NCBI RefSeq assembly: GCF_021390435.2
Contig: NZ_JAJVCN010000003.1
Span: 620,001 to 684,000 of the forward strand
DNA: 64,000 nt
Direction of reading: 5' to 3'
Origin: Kibdelosporangium philippinense
Lineage (GTDB): Bacteria; Actinomycetota; Actinomycetes; Mycobacteriales; Pseudonocardiaceae
The notes beneath the pieces were generated by a model. It ran no database searches. It worked only from the letters and a program-made list of their open reading frames with translations, and was not told where the DNA came from. Within the stretch, counting starts at the first letter, position 1. Every line of letters starts with the position of its first letter. Made by a program: the position numbers and the translations under genes. Positions 27,039 to 35,777 of the stretch are shown in pieces.

Positions 27039-27949
27039 GCCCGATACTCCCGTCCGGTCAGGTCCAGGAACACGTCTTCGAGGGTCGCAGTACGAACCTG
27101 AAGCCCATCAAGGGTTCCGCGCTCGGCCAACGCGCTGAGCACCGGCGCGGGCGTGCGAGTGGCAATCGTCAACGTGTCGCCGTCGTCGTGCACCTCGTCG
27201 ACACCGGTGAACCCGCGAACCTCGTCCACAGGCAGCACACCGTGTTCCAGCCGGATATGTGTGGGCGCGTCCAGCCCGCGGACCAGCGCGGCAGGCGTGT
27301 CCATCGCGAGGATCTTGCCGTGATCCATGATCGCCACCCGGTCGCACAGCACTTCGGCCTCATCGAGGTAGTGCGTTGTGTAGACGATTGTCTTGCCCCG
27401 CGATCGAATTTCACGCAGCACGTCCCAGAGATTGCGTCGCGCCTGCGGATCAAGCGCGGCCGTCGGCTCGTCGAGGAAAACGATGTCCGGATCGTGCACC
27501 AGCGCGCACGCGATCGACAACCGCTGCCGCTGCCCGCCGGAAAGCTTGTCCTCCCGTGTGTTCGCCTTCTCGGTAAGGCCAACGACTTCGAGCATGTCGT
27601 CGATGTTCTTGGTGCCGCAACCGTAGAGCGACGCGAAGGTCTCGAGCTGCTCCCGTGCGGTCAGCTTCTCGAAGAACGCCGACGCCTGCAGTTGCACGCC
27701 GATCCGTGGCAACAACCGCACTTTGCGTGGCCACGGGTTCTCACCGAGTAGCGTCACGCTGCCATCGTCTGGTTCGCGCAACCCTTCGACGATCTCCAGC
27801 GTCGTCGTCTTGCCAGCGCCGTTCGGGCCAAGGATGCCGAAGAATTCGCCTTCGGCCACGGTGAACGACACGCCGTCGACGGCCGCGAGGTCACCGTAAC
27901 GCTTGCGTATGCCAGAGACGACGATCGCGTCTCCCCCGTTCCCGGTCAT
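27035..27949 (-). CDS. ABC transporter ATP-binding protein (DrrA-like)
   Basis: A 304-residue ATPase of the DrrA/CcmA group. Walker A is GPNGAGKTTTLEIVEGL, signature DKLSGGQRQRLSIACAL, Walker B IVFLDEPTAALDP and the switch His is in YTTHYLDEAE. The C-terminal 80 residues carry the DrrA-type tail ending LEDVFLDLTGREYRA. It is the first gene of a two-gene exporter operon; the permease overlaps by four bases. Confidence 0.92.
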   Translation of the reverse strand: MTGNGGDAIVVSGIRKRYGDLAAVDGVSFTVAEGEFFGILGPNGAGKTTTLEIVEGLREPDDGSVTLLGENPWPRKVRLLPRIGVQLQASAFFEKLTAREQLETFASLYGCGTKNIDDMLEVVGLTEKANTREDKLSGGQRQRLSIACALVHDPDIVFLDEPTAALDPQARRNLWDVLREIRSRGKTIVYTTHYLDEAEVLCDRVAIMDHGKILAMDTPAALVRGLDAPTHIRLEHGVLPVDEVRGFTGVDEVHDDGDTLTIATRTPAPVLSALAERGTLDGLQVRTATLEDVFLDLTGREYRA

Positions 27950-28036
27950 GCCTGCAAGGTAGCCCGCCTCGCGCGCGATATCTCGCGAGGCGGCACTGTC
28001 AGGACAAATATCAGTCTTTTGGTTACACCATTCGGA

Positions 28037-31000
28037 CTATCCAGCGGCAACCGTGAACACGTGCAACGTCCCACCGGACACCGAAGACGGCAGCGTCACG
28101 CCCTTGACCTGTTTGGACGGATCAAGCGCGACGGGCTCAGTGGCGAACACATAGGTGTTCAGCCCCTGCGAAGATCCATTGACAGAGTTGCGATACGAAG
28201 ACGTGACGGCCTTCCGGTTGCCGAACGACGGCTGCTGCCCGCCACCACCGAGGGTCCAGTCGGAGAACCCGACCTGGGCCTGTTGCGTGGATCCGTCGGT
28301 GTAGGTGATCGTCAACGTGCCGGAGGCAGTCCCATTGGCCGCACTGCCGAGGAACGCGAGCTTGGTCGCGCCAGCCGCCGCTGGGACGTTCACTGTTTGT
28401 CCACCCGCGATCACGTTATCCGGCTCACCGACCGCGGTAACCGGCCAGGTATGCGTCAGACCGTCCACTGTGACCGTTCCGCCCGGTTTCAAACCAGCGT
28501 TGAACAACGCATTGGCCGAGTAACTGAACCCGACGTTGTCGAAGTTCGCGCTCGCCATCGCGTTGTCCGGCGATATCCCAACATTGTTGTAGACCGATCG
28601 CAGGCTGCCCGGCTGGGCGACCAGGATCTGCAGGGGCGCGCTCTGCAGGACGCCCTGCGGCCCAGTGAACTGAACAACCACTTGGTAAGTGGCCTCCGGC
28701 GTGCCGGGTTCGACCCGGACCGCGACCGATCGGCCCGCCCTGACGCCTGGCGGCACGATCACCTCGCTGCCACCAGGAATGACCGAGATCCCAGACGGCC
28801 CAGGAGCAGTCCACGTCACCCGGGCGCCATCGCCGGAGAAATCCTGCGCACCGATCTCAACGAATCCGGTTGTCCCGGCCGGAATCAAGATCTTCGCCGG
28901 TGAGACATACCCTCGTTGCCCAACCTCGCCGTCCCGGAACGACGGCGGCGCGTCACCAGGTCCTGTTCCCCAAGCAGTCGGCGTCTCGGACATGGTGAAG
29001 TCAACCGTGCCACCACGCTCCACAAAGGACTCAGGAAGCCACGTCCTCGTGGAGGGCCGACCATTGAAAAGGACTTCCGAGATATATGGTTCCTTCGACC
29101 CCTTGCCACGAATAGTAAGCTTGACTCCGGTAGCCCTGGTAACCACGATCTCGTCGAACAAAAGTCCATTGAGGACGAGCTCGGCCCGGCCAGGAATCAT
29201 CGGATACATCCCCATCGCCGCCCAGACATACCAGGACGACAACTGCCCAAGGTCATCGTTGCCGACAAGCCCGTTCTCCTTGGGACTGTACAAGTCTGCG
29301 AGTACCTTGCGGGTGATCTGCTGTGTCTTCCGCGGCGCGCCAGCGTAGTTGTACAGCCAGGGGACGTGCGAGTTGGGTTCGTTGCCCATGAAGGCAAACG
29401 GCCTGTTCGGCCCGGCGTTGAGCTCCTTGAAGAACGTATCAAGCCGATCGACAACGGTCGCGTTCCCGCCGAACGCGTTGAACAGACCACGCGGGTTGTA
29501 CGGAACCATCCACGCGTATTGGGCGCCATTACCTTCAACCCAACCATCCCCACTGGCCGGATTGAACGGCTGCACGAACGAGCCATCCTTGGTGCGCGGG
29601 TTGAGATATCCGTTGCCAGGGTTGTAGAGGTTCTGCCAGTTCTGGGCGCGTTTCATGAACGTGCTCCAAGTGGCGCCGTCGCCGAGCCTGCGTGCGAGTT
29701 CAGCGATGGCAAAGTCGGCACTGGTGTATTCCAAAGTGGTCGCGGCCGGACCCCACACATCGGGCGCACCCATCGGGATGTAACCCAGCTTCTGGTAATC
29801 CTCAAGCCCTGGGCGTTCGACGTATCCCTGAGTCGGCTGCGTCGCGCCTCTCAGCATGAGCAGAAGCGCCTTGGCGGCATCGAAGTCCCTGGCCCCGAAG
29901 GCATACGCGGTGGAAACGATGATGTGGTACGGATCCCCGTTCATCACACCGGTATATCCATTCGCGACAGTCCAACGATCCCAAGCCCCACCTTGTTCGG
30001 CGTACAACATCATCGACCGCGCGATATCCGAGGCCTCCTGAGGCGCCAACAAGGCAAGCAACTGTGACTGGGAACGATAGACATCCCAACCAGAGAAGTT
30101 CGTGTACACAGGTCTGTCCGTGGTGTGGACGCGCCCGTCGAACCCGGCGTACTTGCCATCAGTGTCAGAGAAGACGTTCGGCTGGATAAGGGAATGGTAG
30201 AGCGCGGTGTAGAAAGTGGTCCGCTCGTCGATCGAGCCACCCTTGACCTGAATCTGGTTGAGCCTGGCGTTCCAAGCGGCCCGTGCGCCATCCCTGACCT
30301 GCTCAAAGCTGCCGTTCTCGGTCGCCAGATTCCCCTTGGCCCCATCAGTGGACACAAAGGACAGTCCAACCCGGACATTGACGGTGTCGTTCTCGAACGT
30401 ATCGAACGTGACAAATCCGCCAGAACCCGGACCAGAGACAGTGGTGTCCAGGGTTACGGGCTTGCGAGTTTTTGGTTCCGCGGTCTTCTGAGTCGCTTCC
30501 AGGTCCACCTTGGGCGATGCGCCACCGCGCTCAACCCGTTGCCCGTGCGTCACTTTGCCGTTCTTCCAAGTGCCAACCGCCTCGAACGGCCGGTCGAACT
30601 CAGCGTGGAAGTAAACGCGGTAGCGATGGTCCGCTCCGCAGAACCTACCGCTCGTCGCCCAACCACTGATGGAGTCAGTCCCGATAATCGTCTCGGCGTC
30701 ATCCGTGCCCGCGACTGAGCCTGAAGTGTTGACCAGCACTGTCGCCGTCGCCCCGACCGGAAACTGCATCCGCCCGGCGCCCGTCCGTTGCGTGGCCGTG
30801 AGTTCGACCTTCGCCCCAGAATCCAAGCCAACTTTGTAATGCCCAGCGGCTGCGGTTTCGTTGGCCCGGTTGAACTTGGAGATGTACCGGTTGGGGTCTG
30901 TCGCCGGGGACGTGGTCACCTGGCCGACGAACGGCATGAACGGAATGTCCTGGTAGGTGCTGCATCCAGCGCCCGACAGGTGGGTCAGGCTGAACCCTTT

Positions 31001-31369
31001 GATGCGATTGTCGTCGTAGAAATAGCCGCCGTGCTGATGTGTGACGGTATCCGGACTCCACTGAACCATCCCAAAGGGCACAACCGCACCCGGAAAGGTA
31101 TTGCCCGCTCCGCCGCCAGTGCCGTGATCAGGTCCCCCAGGTTTGGTCCCGATGTACGGATTGACGAGTTGAGCCAGGTCCTCGACAGCAGCCTGCGACT
31201 GGCCTATGGCTGTTGAAGCCTGGCCAATGGCCACGGGAGCTGAAACCGCACTCCATGCGACCGCCATAGTCACCGCCGCCGCCAACCACCTACTGCCTGG
31301 CATTTGCCACCAGGGTGACATTCGCCCGATCGCTGTCCGCGGCATGTGCCTGACCGCTCTGCGTGCCAT
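28037..31369 (-). CDS. Secreted GH92 alpha-mannosidase, multidomain
   Basis: A 1110-residue exported enzyme. The N-terminal leader contains the hydrophobic stretch WLAAAVTMAVAWSAVSAPVA. The GH92 body opens with LVNPYIGTKPGG and has HLSGAGCSTYQDIPFMPF, YTNFSGWDVYRSQSQLLALL and, near residue 710, GNDDLGQLSSWYVW, all family signatures. GH92 enzymes are calcium-dependent exo-alpha-mannosidases. After about residue 830 come an NEW3/NPCBM-associated-like module and a C-terminal jelly-roll ending HVFTVAAG, probably for wall or sugar binding. The ATG at 31369 opens the longest frame; in-frame ATGs 8, 16 and 22 codons later are alternatives, and the one preceding PGSRWL gives the most natural signal peptide. 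Confidence 0.93.
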   Translation of the reverse strand: MARRAVRHMPRTAIGRMSPWWQMPGSRWLAAAVTMAVAWSAVSAPVAIGQASTAIGQSQAAVEDLAQLVNPYIGTKPGGPDHGTGGGAGNTFPGAVVPFGMVQWSPDTVTHQHGGYFYDDNRIKGFSLTHLSGAGCSTYQDIPFMPFVGQVTTSPATDPNRYISKFNRANETAAAGHYKVGLDSGAKVELTATQRTGAGRMQFPVGATATVLVNTSGSVAGTDDAETIIGTDSISGWATSGRFCGADHRYRVYFHAEFDRPFEAVGTWKNGKVTHGQRVERGGASPKVDLEATQKTAEPKTRKPVTLDTTVSGPGSGGFVTFDTFENDTVNVRVGLSFVSTDGAKGNLATENGSFEQVRDGARAAWNARLNQIQVKGGSIDERTTFYTALYHSLIQPNVFSDTDGKYAGFDGRVHTTDRPVYTNFSGWDVYRSQSQLLALLAPQEASDIARSMMLYAEQGGAWDRWTVANGYTGVMNGDPYHIIVSTAYAFGARDFDAAKALLLMLRGATQPTQGYVERPGLEDYQKLGYIPMGAPDVWGPAATTLEYTSADFAIAELARRLGDGATWSTFMKRAQNWQNLYNPGNGYLNPRTKDGSFVQPFNPASGDGWVEGNGAQYAWMVPYNPRGLFNAFGGNATVVDRLDTFFKELNAGPNRPFAFMGNEPNSHVPWLYNYAGAPRKTQQITRKVLADLYSPKENGLVGNDDLGQLSSWYVWAAMGMYPMIPGRAELVLNGLLFDEIVVTRATGVKLTIRGKGSKEPYISEVLFNGRPSTRTWLPESFVERGGTVDFTMSETPTAWGTGPGDAPPSFRDGEVGQRGYVSPAKILIPAGTTGFVEIGAQDFSGDGARVTWTAPGPSGISVIPGGSEVIVPPGVRAGRSVAVRVEPGTPEATYQVVVQFTGPQGVLQSAPLQILVAQPGSLRSVYNNVGISPDNAMASANFDNVGFSYSANALFNAGLKPGGTVTVDGLTHTWPVTAVGEPDNVIAGGQTVNVPAAAGATKLAFLGSAANGTASGTLTITYTDGSTQQAQVGFSDWTLGGGGQQPSFGNRKAVTSSYRNSVNGSSQGLNTYVFATEPVALDPSKQVKGVTLPSSVSGGTLHVFTVAAG

Positions 31370-31522
31370 GTGCCCGATCGCCTCTCGGATTGACTGACAA
31401 CCTTGTCGCTATCAACCGTTCGTGTCGGCCACACTGCGCAGAGTTGCCGTCCGCGTCAACCCTTCACCAGATGTCCATCCACCCAGTTACCCCATCCGCA
31501 CTAGCCATCACCCACCGCCGCC

Positions 31523-31676
31523 GTGTCCACCGTTCCAGCACACCGTGTCCACCGTTCCAGCACACCGTGTCCACCGTTCCAGCACACCGTGTCCACCGTT
31601 CCAGCACACCGTGTCCACCGTTCCAGCACACCGTGTCCACCGTTCCAGCACACCGTGTCCACCGTTCCTTGCGGAC
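31523..31676 (+). repeat. Seven tandem copies of the 22-bp repeat (array 2)
   Basis: The core GTGTCCACCGTTCC begins at 31523, 31545, 31567, 31589, 31611, 31633 and 31655, exactly every 22 bases without spacers. Copies are almost identical (CAGCACACC follows the core), so the array is recent or kept homogeneous. It lies in the 549-bp gap between the divergent GH92 and LacI-type genes. The rest of that gap (31370-31522) shows no gene. Confidence 0.97.
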
Positions 31677-31712
31677 TTTTGTTTTAGGGCATCTTGCATT
31701 GCACCGCCCTGG

Positions 31713-31831
31713 CGCGTGTCCACCGTTCCGTCACGGTGAGTCAAACTGCTCGACTCGCTTCCAGCGCGGCTGGTACCCGCCGTGCGCCGCTCGCGGGTTC
31801 AACTCACCATGACGGAGCCGGTGGACACGCG
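31713..31831 (+). repeat. MITE-like inverted-repeat element, copy C
   Basis: A 119-bp element closely matching copy B, with terminal inverted repeats starting CGCGTGTCCACCG at each end and the shared interior GTCAAACTGCTCGACTCG. It lies 37 bases after the 22-bp array, whose core is also contained in its left end. The flank GCACCGCCCTGG on the left is shared with copy B. Confidence 0.85.
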
Positions 31832-31879
31832 AGAACGTGCGTACACACGCGAGAACGCGCGCTGATCCGTTCGGTGCCG

Positions 31880-31908
31880 TTGACATCGATCTAGCTCGGC
31901 GTGATACT
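31880..31908 (+). promoter_or_regulatory. Strong promoter of the LacI-led sugar operon
   Basis: TTGACA (31880-31885) and GATACT (31903-31908) are spaced by 17 bases. The ATG at 31919 comes only 11 bases after the -10 box, so the transcript probably has almost no leader. No ribosome site precedes the ATG, which fits a leaderless or near-leaderless mRNA. Confidence 0.6.
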
Positions 31909-31918
31909 CGGCGCCACC

Positions 31919-32950
31919 ATGACAACGTTGTCGGAACCAGGGACACGCAAGGTCCGCCGGGCGACTATGAGTGATGTCGCTCGGCTTGCCGGTGTGAGCA
32001 TCAAGACCGTCTCCAGGGTGGTCAATGACGAGCCCGGTGTCCATCCGGACACCGCTGAGCGCGTGCTGGCCGCGATCGAACAGCTGGGGTTTCGGCGCAA
32101 CCTCGGCGCCCGCAACCTTCGCCGGGGCATGTCCACCGGCACCATCGGCCTCGTTCTCGAGGACGTCGGCAACCCCTTCTATTCCGTGCTGACCAGGGCG
32201 GTCGAGGAGGTTGCGCGCGCGTTTGGCCGTCAGGTGCTCACGGGTTCTTCCGCCGAGGATCCTGCCAGGGAACGTGAGCTGGCGTTGGAGTTCTGCTCGC
32301 GCCGGGTCGACGGTCTGATCGTGGTGCCCGCGGGCATGCAGCATGGATACCTTGTGCCCGAGATGCGGGCTGGCACGCCGGTTGTTTTCGTTGACCGGCC
32401 CGCGGGCGATGTCGTGGCCGACACCGTATTGGTCGACAACCTTGGCGGCACCGCGTCGATGGTGGCGCATCTCGCTCAGTACGGGCACACGCGCATCGCT
32501 TTCCTTGGTGACGCGCCCGATATTTTCACCGCCAGTGAGCGGTTACGGGGTTTTCGCGAAGGGTGCGCGAAAGCAGGCATCCGTTACGACGAATCCCTCG
32601 TCGTCATGGGTCCGCATACCGATGCCGGGGTGGCTAGCTCTGTCCGCCGCTTGCTGTCTGGCACCGCACCGGCTACCGCGCTGATCACCGGGAACAACCG
32701 GATCACCATCACGGTGTTACGTGCTCTCAACGCGTTGGACGCGCGGCCTGCCGTGGCCGGTTTCGACGATTTCGAGCTGGCCGATCTGCTCGACCCGCCG
32801 GTGACCGTGCTCGCGCACGACATCGCCGCGATGGGCCGTGCTGCCGCCGAATTGTTGTTCGCCCGGATGGAGGGCGACACGTCACCGCCGCGCAGGATCG
32901 TGCTGCCGGCCAACATCATCCCTCGGGGATCGGGAGAGGTACGCCCTTGA
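31919..32950 (+). CDS. LacI-family transcriptional regulator
   Basis: A 343-residue repressor. The helix-turn-helix is MSDVARLAGVSIKTVSRVVN near residues 17-36, followed by the hinge region and a periplasmic-binding-like sugar domain (STGTIGLVLEDVGNPFYSVL, then RVDGLIVVPAGMQHG). The start is the ATG at 31919, closely behind a consensus promoter; the ATG at 31967 is a shorter alternative. It leads an operon with an isomerase-like gene and a complete sugar ABC transporter and likely represses it in the absence of the sugar. Confidence 0.92.
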   Translation: MTTLSEPGTRKVRRATMSDVARLAGVSIKTVSRVVNDEPGVHPDTAERVLAAIEQLGFRRNLGARNLRRGMSTGTIGLVLEDVGNPFYSVLTRAVEEVARAFGRQVLTGSSAEDPARERELALEFCSRRVDGLIVVPAGMQHGYLVPEMRAGTPVVFVDRPAGDVVADTVLVDNLGGTASMVAHLAQYGHTRIAFLGDAPDIFTASERLRGFREGCAKAGIRYDESLVVMGPHTDAGVASSVRRLLSGTAPATALITGNNRITITVLRALNALDARPAVAGFDDFELADLLDPPVTVLAHDIAAMGRAAAELLFARMEGDTSPPRRIVLPANIIPRGSGEVRP

Positions 32951-33981
32951 ACAGCCCAGACGTCACGACCGGGAAATCCCCGGTGTGGCTGCCCGCCAAC
33001 CAGCCTGCTCAGTTCTACGCCGGTGGCGGCTCGATCGAGGCACTCAGAGGTGCGGGCAACGCGCGGACGGACCACGGGCCGGAAGACTGGGTCGGCTCCA
33101 CGACCACGCGCTACGGCATGGCGACGGACGGTCTGACCAAACTGGCGAACGGTCAATGGCTGCGGGACGCGGTCCGTGAACACCCGGAGAACTGGCTCGG
33201 CAAGGCACATGCGCAACGGTTCGGCGGCGATCCCGCTGTGCTGGTGAAGCTGCTCGATGCCGGACAGCGGCTTCCCGTGCACTGCCATCCGTCGGATGCC
33301 TTCGCGCAGAAGCACATGGGGTCACACTTCGGCAAAACCGAGGCGTGGATCATCGTCGGCGCACCGGACGACGGCGGTGCGGTCCACATCGGATTCAAGG
33401 AAGACCTTTCCAGCTCCACAGTGGCCGATTGGGTGTCCGAACAGGACACCGCAGCGATGCTCGATGCTTTGAACCCGGTGACTGTCCGCCCTGGCGACAC
33501 GGTCTTCGTCCCAGCCGGACTGCCGCACGCGATCGGCGCTGGCGTGTTCATTGTCGAGCTTCAGCAGCCGACAGACCTCTCGGTTACGTTGGAGTGGAAG
33601 GATTTTCTCGACTCCGAGGCAGGTGGGCACCTCGGTTTCGGATACGACGTCGTGCTCGACTGCCTCGACCGGTCCGCATGGGGCACCGACCGTCTCAAGC
33701 AGATCGTTCGACACGCTGAGAGCGCGTCACCCGTCACAGACCTCCTCGGTCCGGACGCGGCAAGTTTCTTTCGGGCACAACGGATCCGTGGTGGCGCCAC
33801 ATTGGACGCTTCGTTCTCAATCCTTGTGGCACTTGAGGGTTCGGGTACGATCCGGACCGAAAACGGTGACGTGCCGGTACACAAGGGGGATACATATGTG
33901 TTCCCGCACGCGGTCGGACCAGCTAATGTGGACGGTGAGCTCGTGGCGATTCGCTGCCTGCCACCGGAGGTAACGTTGTGA
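32947..33981 (+). CDS. Class I mannose-6-phosphate isomerase-like protein
   Basis: A 344-residue cupin-type enzyme. The zinc site is in LPVHCHPSDAFAQKH near residues 102-116, and a second cupin signature is FVPAGLPHAIGAGVF. The C-terminal cupin segment (GTIRTENGDVPVHKGDTYVF) completes the type I phosphomannose isomerase fold. The likely reaction is interconversion of mannose-6-phosphate and fructose-6-phosphate. The TTG at 32947 overlaps the LacI stop by four bases, and the ATPase gene overlaps its own end. Its place inside a sugar-uptake operon suggests the transported sugar is mannose, fructose or related. Confidence 0.82.
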   Translation: MNSPDVTTGKSPVWLPANQPAQFYAGGGSIEALRGAGNARTDHGPEDWVGSTTTRYGMATDGLTKLANGQWLRDAVREHPENWLGKAHAQRFGGDPAVLVKLLDAGQRLPVHCHPSDAFAQKHMGSHFGKTEAWIIVGAPDDGGAVHIGFKEDLSSSTVADWVSEQDTAAMLDALNPVTVRPGDTVFVPAGLPHAIGAGVFIVELQQPTDLSVTLEWKDFLDSEAGGHLGFGYDVVLDCLDRSAWGTDRLKQIVRHAESASPVTDLLGPDAASFFRAQRIRGGATLDASFSILVALEGSGTIRTENGDVPVHKGDTYVFPHAVGPANVDGELVAIRCLPPEVTL

Positions 33982-34739
33982 CATCTGTTTTGCAGGCGCA
34001 GAACATAGTCAAGCACTATGGTTCCGTCGAAGCCCTTCGCGGCGCGTCGTTCGAAGTCGGTCAAGGCGAAGTCGTCGCATTGATCGGCGACAACGGCGCC
34101 GGAAAGTCTACTTTGGTCAAATGCCTTTCCGGTGCGGAGATCCCGGATTCCGGAACGATCCTGCTCGAAGGCGAGCCGGTGACGCTGGATTCGCCGGTCA
34201 CCGCGCGCCGCCTCGGCATCGAGACCGTGTATCAGGATCTTGCCGTCGCACCGGATCTCGATCCGGCCGCGAACCTGTTCCTCGGCAGGGAACTGCGCCG
34301 GAAGGGCTTGCTGGGCAAGCTCGGCGTGCTCGACAAGGCAACGATGCGCAAGCGCGCTGCCGAGGAGTTCACGCGACTTGGCGTGACGCTGCAGAGCATC
34401 GACGTGCCCATCGGAGCATTGTCCGGTGGGCAGCGGCAGAGCGTCGCCGTGGCGCGTTCTGTTGTGTGGGCCAGCAAAGTCGTGTTCATGGACGAGCCTA
34501 CTGCCGCACTCGGAGTGGTGCAGCGGGAAAAGGTGCTCGACGTGATCAAGCGCGTCCGTGACGAAGGCATGGCGGTTGTGCTGATCAGCCACAACATGCC
34601 CGAGGTGCTGTCGGTGTCCGACCGGGTCGAGGTGCTTCGGCTCGGCCGTCGTGTCGCCCGGTTCAACGCCGCCGACGCCACACTGGAAGACCTGGTCGGC
34701 GCGATGACCGGTGCGTTGACTCAGGAGGACGCGGCATGA
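33978..34739 (+). CDS. Sugar ABC transporter ATP-binding protein
   Basis: A 253-residue single-domain ATPase of the FrcA/RbsA half-type. Walker A is LIGDNGAGKSTLVKCL, signature GALSGGQRQSVAVARS, Walker B VVFMDEPTAALG, switch His LISHNMPEV. Ribose-type importers often have two fused ATPase domains; this one has one, as in the fructose-importer (Frc) type, so it should dimerise. The GTG at 33978 overlaps the isomerase-like gene by four bases and the permease gene overlaps its end. Confidence 0.92.
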   Translation: MTSVLQAQNIVKHYGSVEALRGASFEVGQGEVVALIGDNGAGKSTLVKCLSGAEIPDSGTILLEGEPVTLDSPVTARRLGIETVYQDLAVAPDLDPAANLFLGRELRRKGLLGKLGVLDKATMRKRAAEEFTRLGVTLQSIDVPIGALSGGQRQSVAVARSVVWASKVVFMDEPTAALGVVQREKVLDVIKRVRDEGMAVVLISHNMPEVLSVSDRVEVLRLGRRVARFNAADATLEDLVGAMTGALTQEDAA

Positions 34740-35764
34740 CCACAGTGGACACATCGGCGCCGGTCGAGCGGCGGCCGCTGAGCGCGAGACTGTTGTCGGC
34801 CAACACGTTCTGGATCGCGCTGGTCCTGCTCGCGTTGATCGTGGTGTTCAGCGCGATGGCGCCGGACTCGTTCCTGACGTTCTTCAACTTCCAGCAGCTG
34901 TTCATCGAGACCTCGGTACTGCTGGTGATCGCGGTCGGGATGACGTTCGTGATCATCACCGGCGGGATCGACCTCTCGGTCGGCTCGGTCCTGATCTTCG
35001 CTGGCATGATCTCGGCGAAGACCATGGAGTGGATGAGCCCCAACCAGGACGCCAGCAACGCGGGCTGGGGCGTGATCCTGGTCGGCCTTGTCGTGGCGAT
35101 CGCCGGCGGCTCAGTCTGGGGCCTGATCAACGGTTTGCTCGTGGCACGGGCCAACATCCCGCCGTTGATCGTGACGCTCGGAACCCTCGGCGCGGCGCTC
35201 GGTGTGGCGTCACTGCTGAACGACGGCACGAACGTGCGCACGGTTCCGTTGGAACTGCGGGACAGTCTGGGTTTCGGCACGTTGGAAGGCAACATCCCGA
35301 ACCTGGTCGTGGTCGCCGTGGTGATCACGGTGATCTTCGGTTTGGTGTTGCACACCACCAGGTTCGGCCGCTACACGTTCGCGATCGGGTCGAACGCGGA
35401 GGCCGCACGGCGTTCGGGTATCGGCGTGACCCGGCACCTGACGAACGTCTACCTGCTGACGGGTTTCCTTGCCGGGATCGCGGGTTTCATGTCGCTGGCG
35501 TACTTCCAGTCGACGACGATCTCCGGGCACACCACGGACAATCTGAACGCCATCGCCGGTGTGGTGATGGGCGGGACGAGCCTGTTCGGCGGGATCGGCA
35601 CGATCCTCGGCACGGTGATCGGCGTGTTCATTCCGGCCGTGCTGCAAAAGGGTTTCAACATCATCGGTGTACAGCCGTACTGGCAGCAGATCGCGGTCGG
35701 CGCGGTACTGGTCGCGGCCGTCTGGTTCGACCAGCAACGGCGCCGTTCTCAGAACAAGCGATAG
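34736..35764 (+). CDS. Sugar ABC transporter permease (RbsC/FrcC-like)
   Basis: A 342-residue integral membrane protein with about nine to ten hydrophobic helices. Family signatures are ITGGIDLSVGSVLIFAGM, FGRYTFAIGSNAEAARRSGI and GVVMGGTSLFGGIGTILGT. It forms the channel of a carbohydrate uptake (CUT2) system. The ATG overlaps the ATPase stop (ATGA). Confidence 0.93.
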   Translation: MTTVDTSAPVERRPLSARLLSANTFWIALVLLALIVVFSAMAPDSFLTFFNFQQLFIETSVLLVIAVGMTFVIITGGIDLSVGSVLIFAGMISAKTMEWMSPNQDASNAGWGVILVGLVVAIAGGSVWGLINGLLVARANIPPLIVTLGTLGAALGVASLLNDGTNVRTVPLELRDSLGFGTLEGNIPNLVVVAVVITVIFGLVLHTTRFGRYTFAIGSNAEAARRSGIGVTRHLTNVYLLTGFLAGIAGFMSLAYFQSTTISGHTTDNLNAIAGVVMGGTSLFGGIGTILGTVIGVFIPAVLQKGFNIIGVQPYWQQIAVGAVLVAAVWFDQQRRRSQNKR

Positions 35765-35777
35765 TTTGGAGGTTCGA

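Noticed and set aside
25587..27101. 504-codon plus-strand frame over the SARP end and permease
   Set aside because: Spans two real genes in other frames and has an Arg/His/Gln-rich shadow composition.
31508..31812. Open frames across the 22-bp array encoding repetitive Ser/Pro/His peptides
   Set aside because: The period of 22 rotates through all frames, so several frames stay open by repetition alone; no ribosome site or domain.
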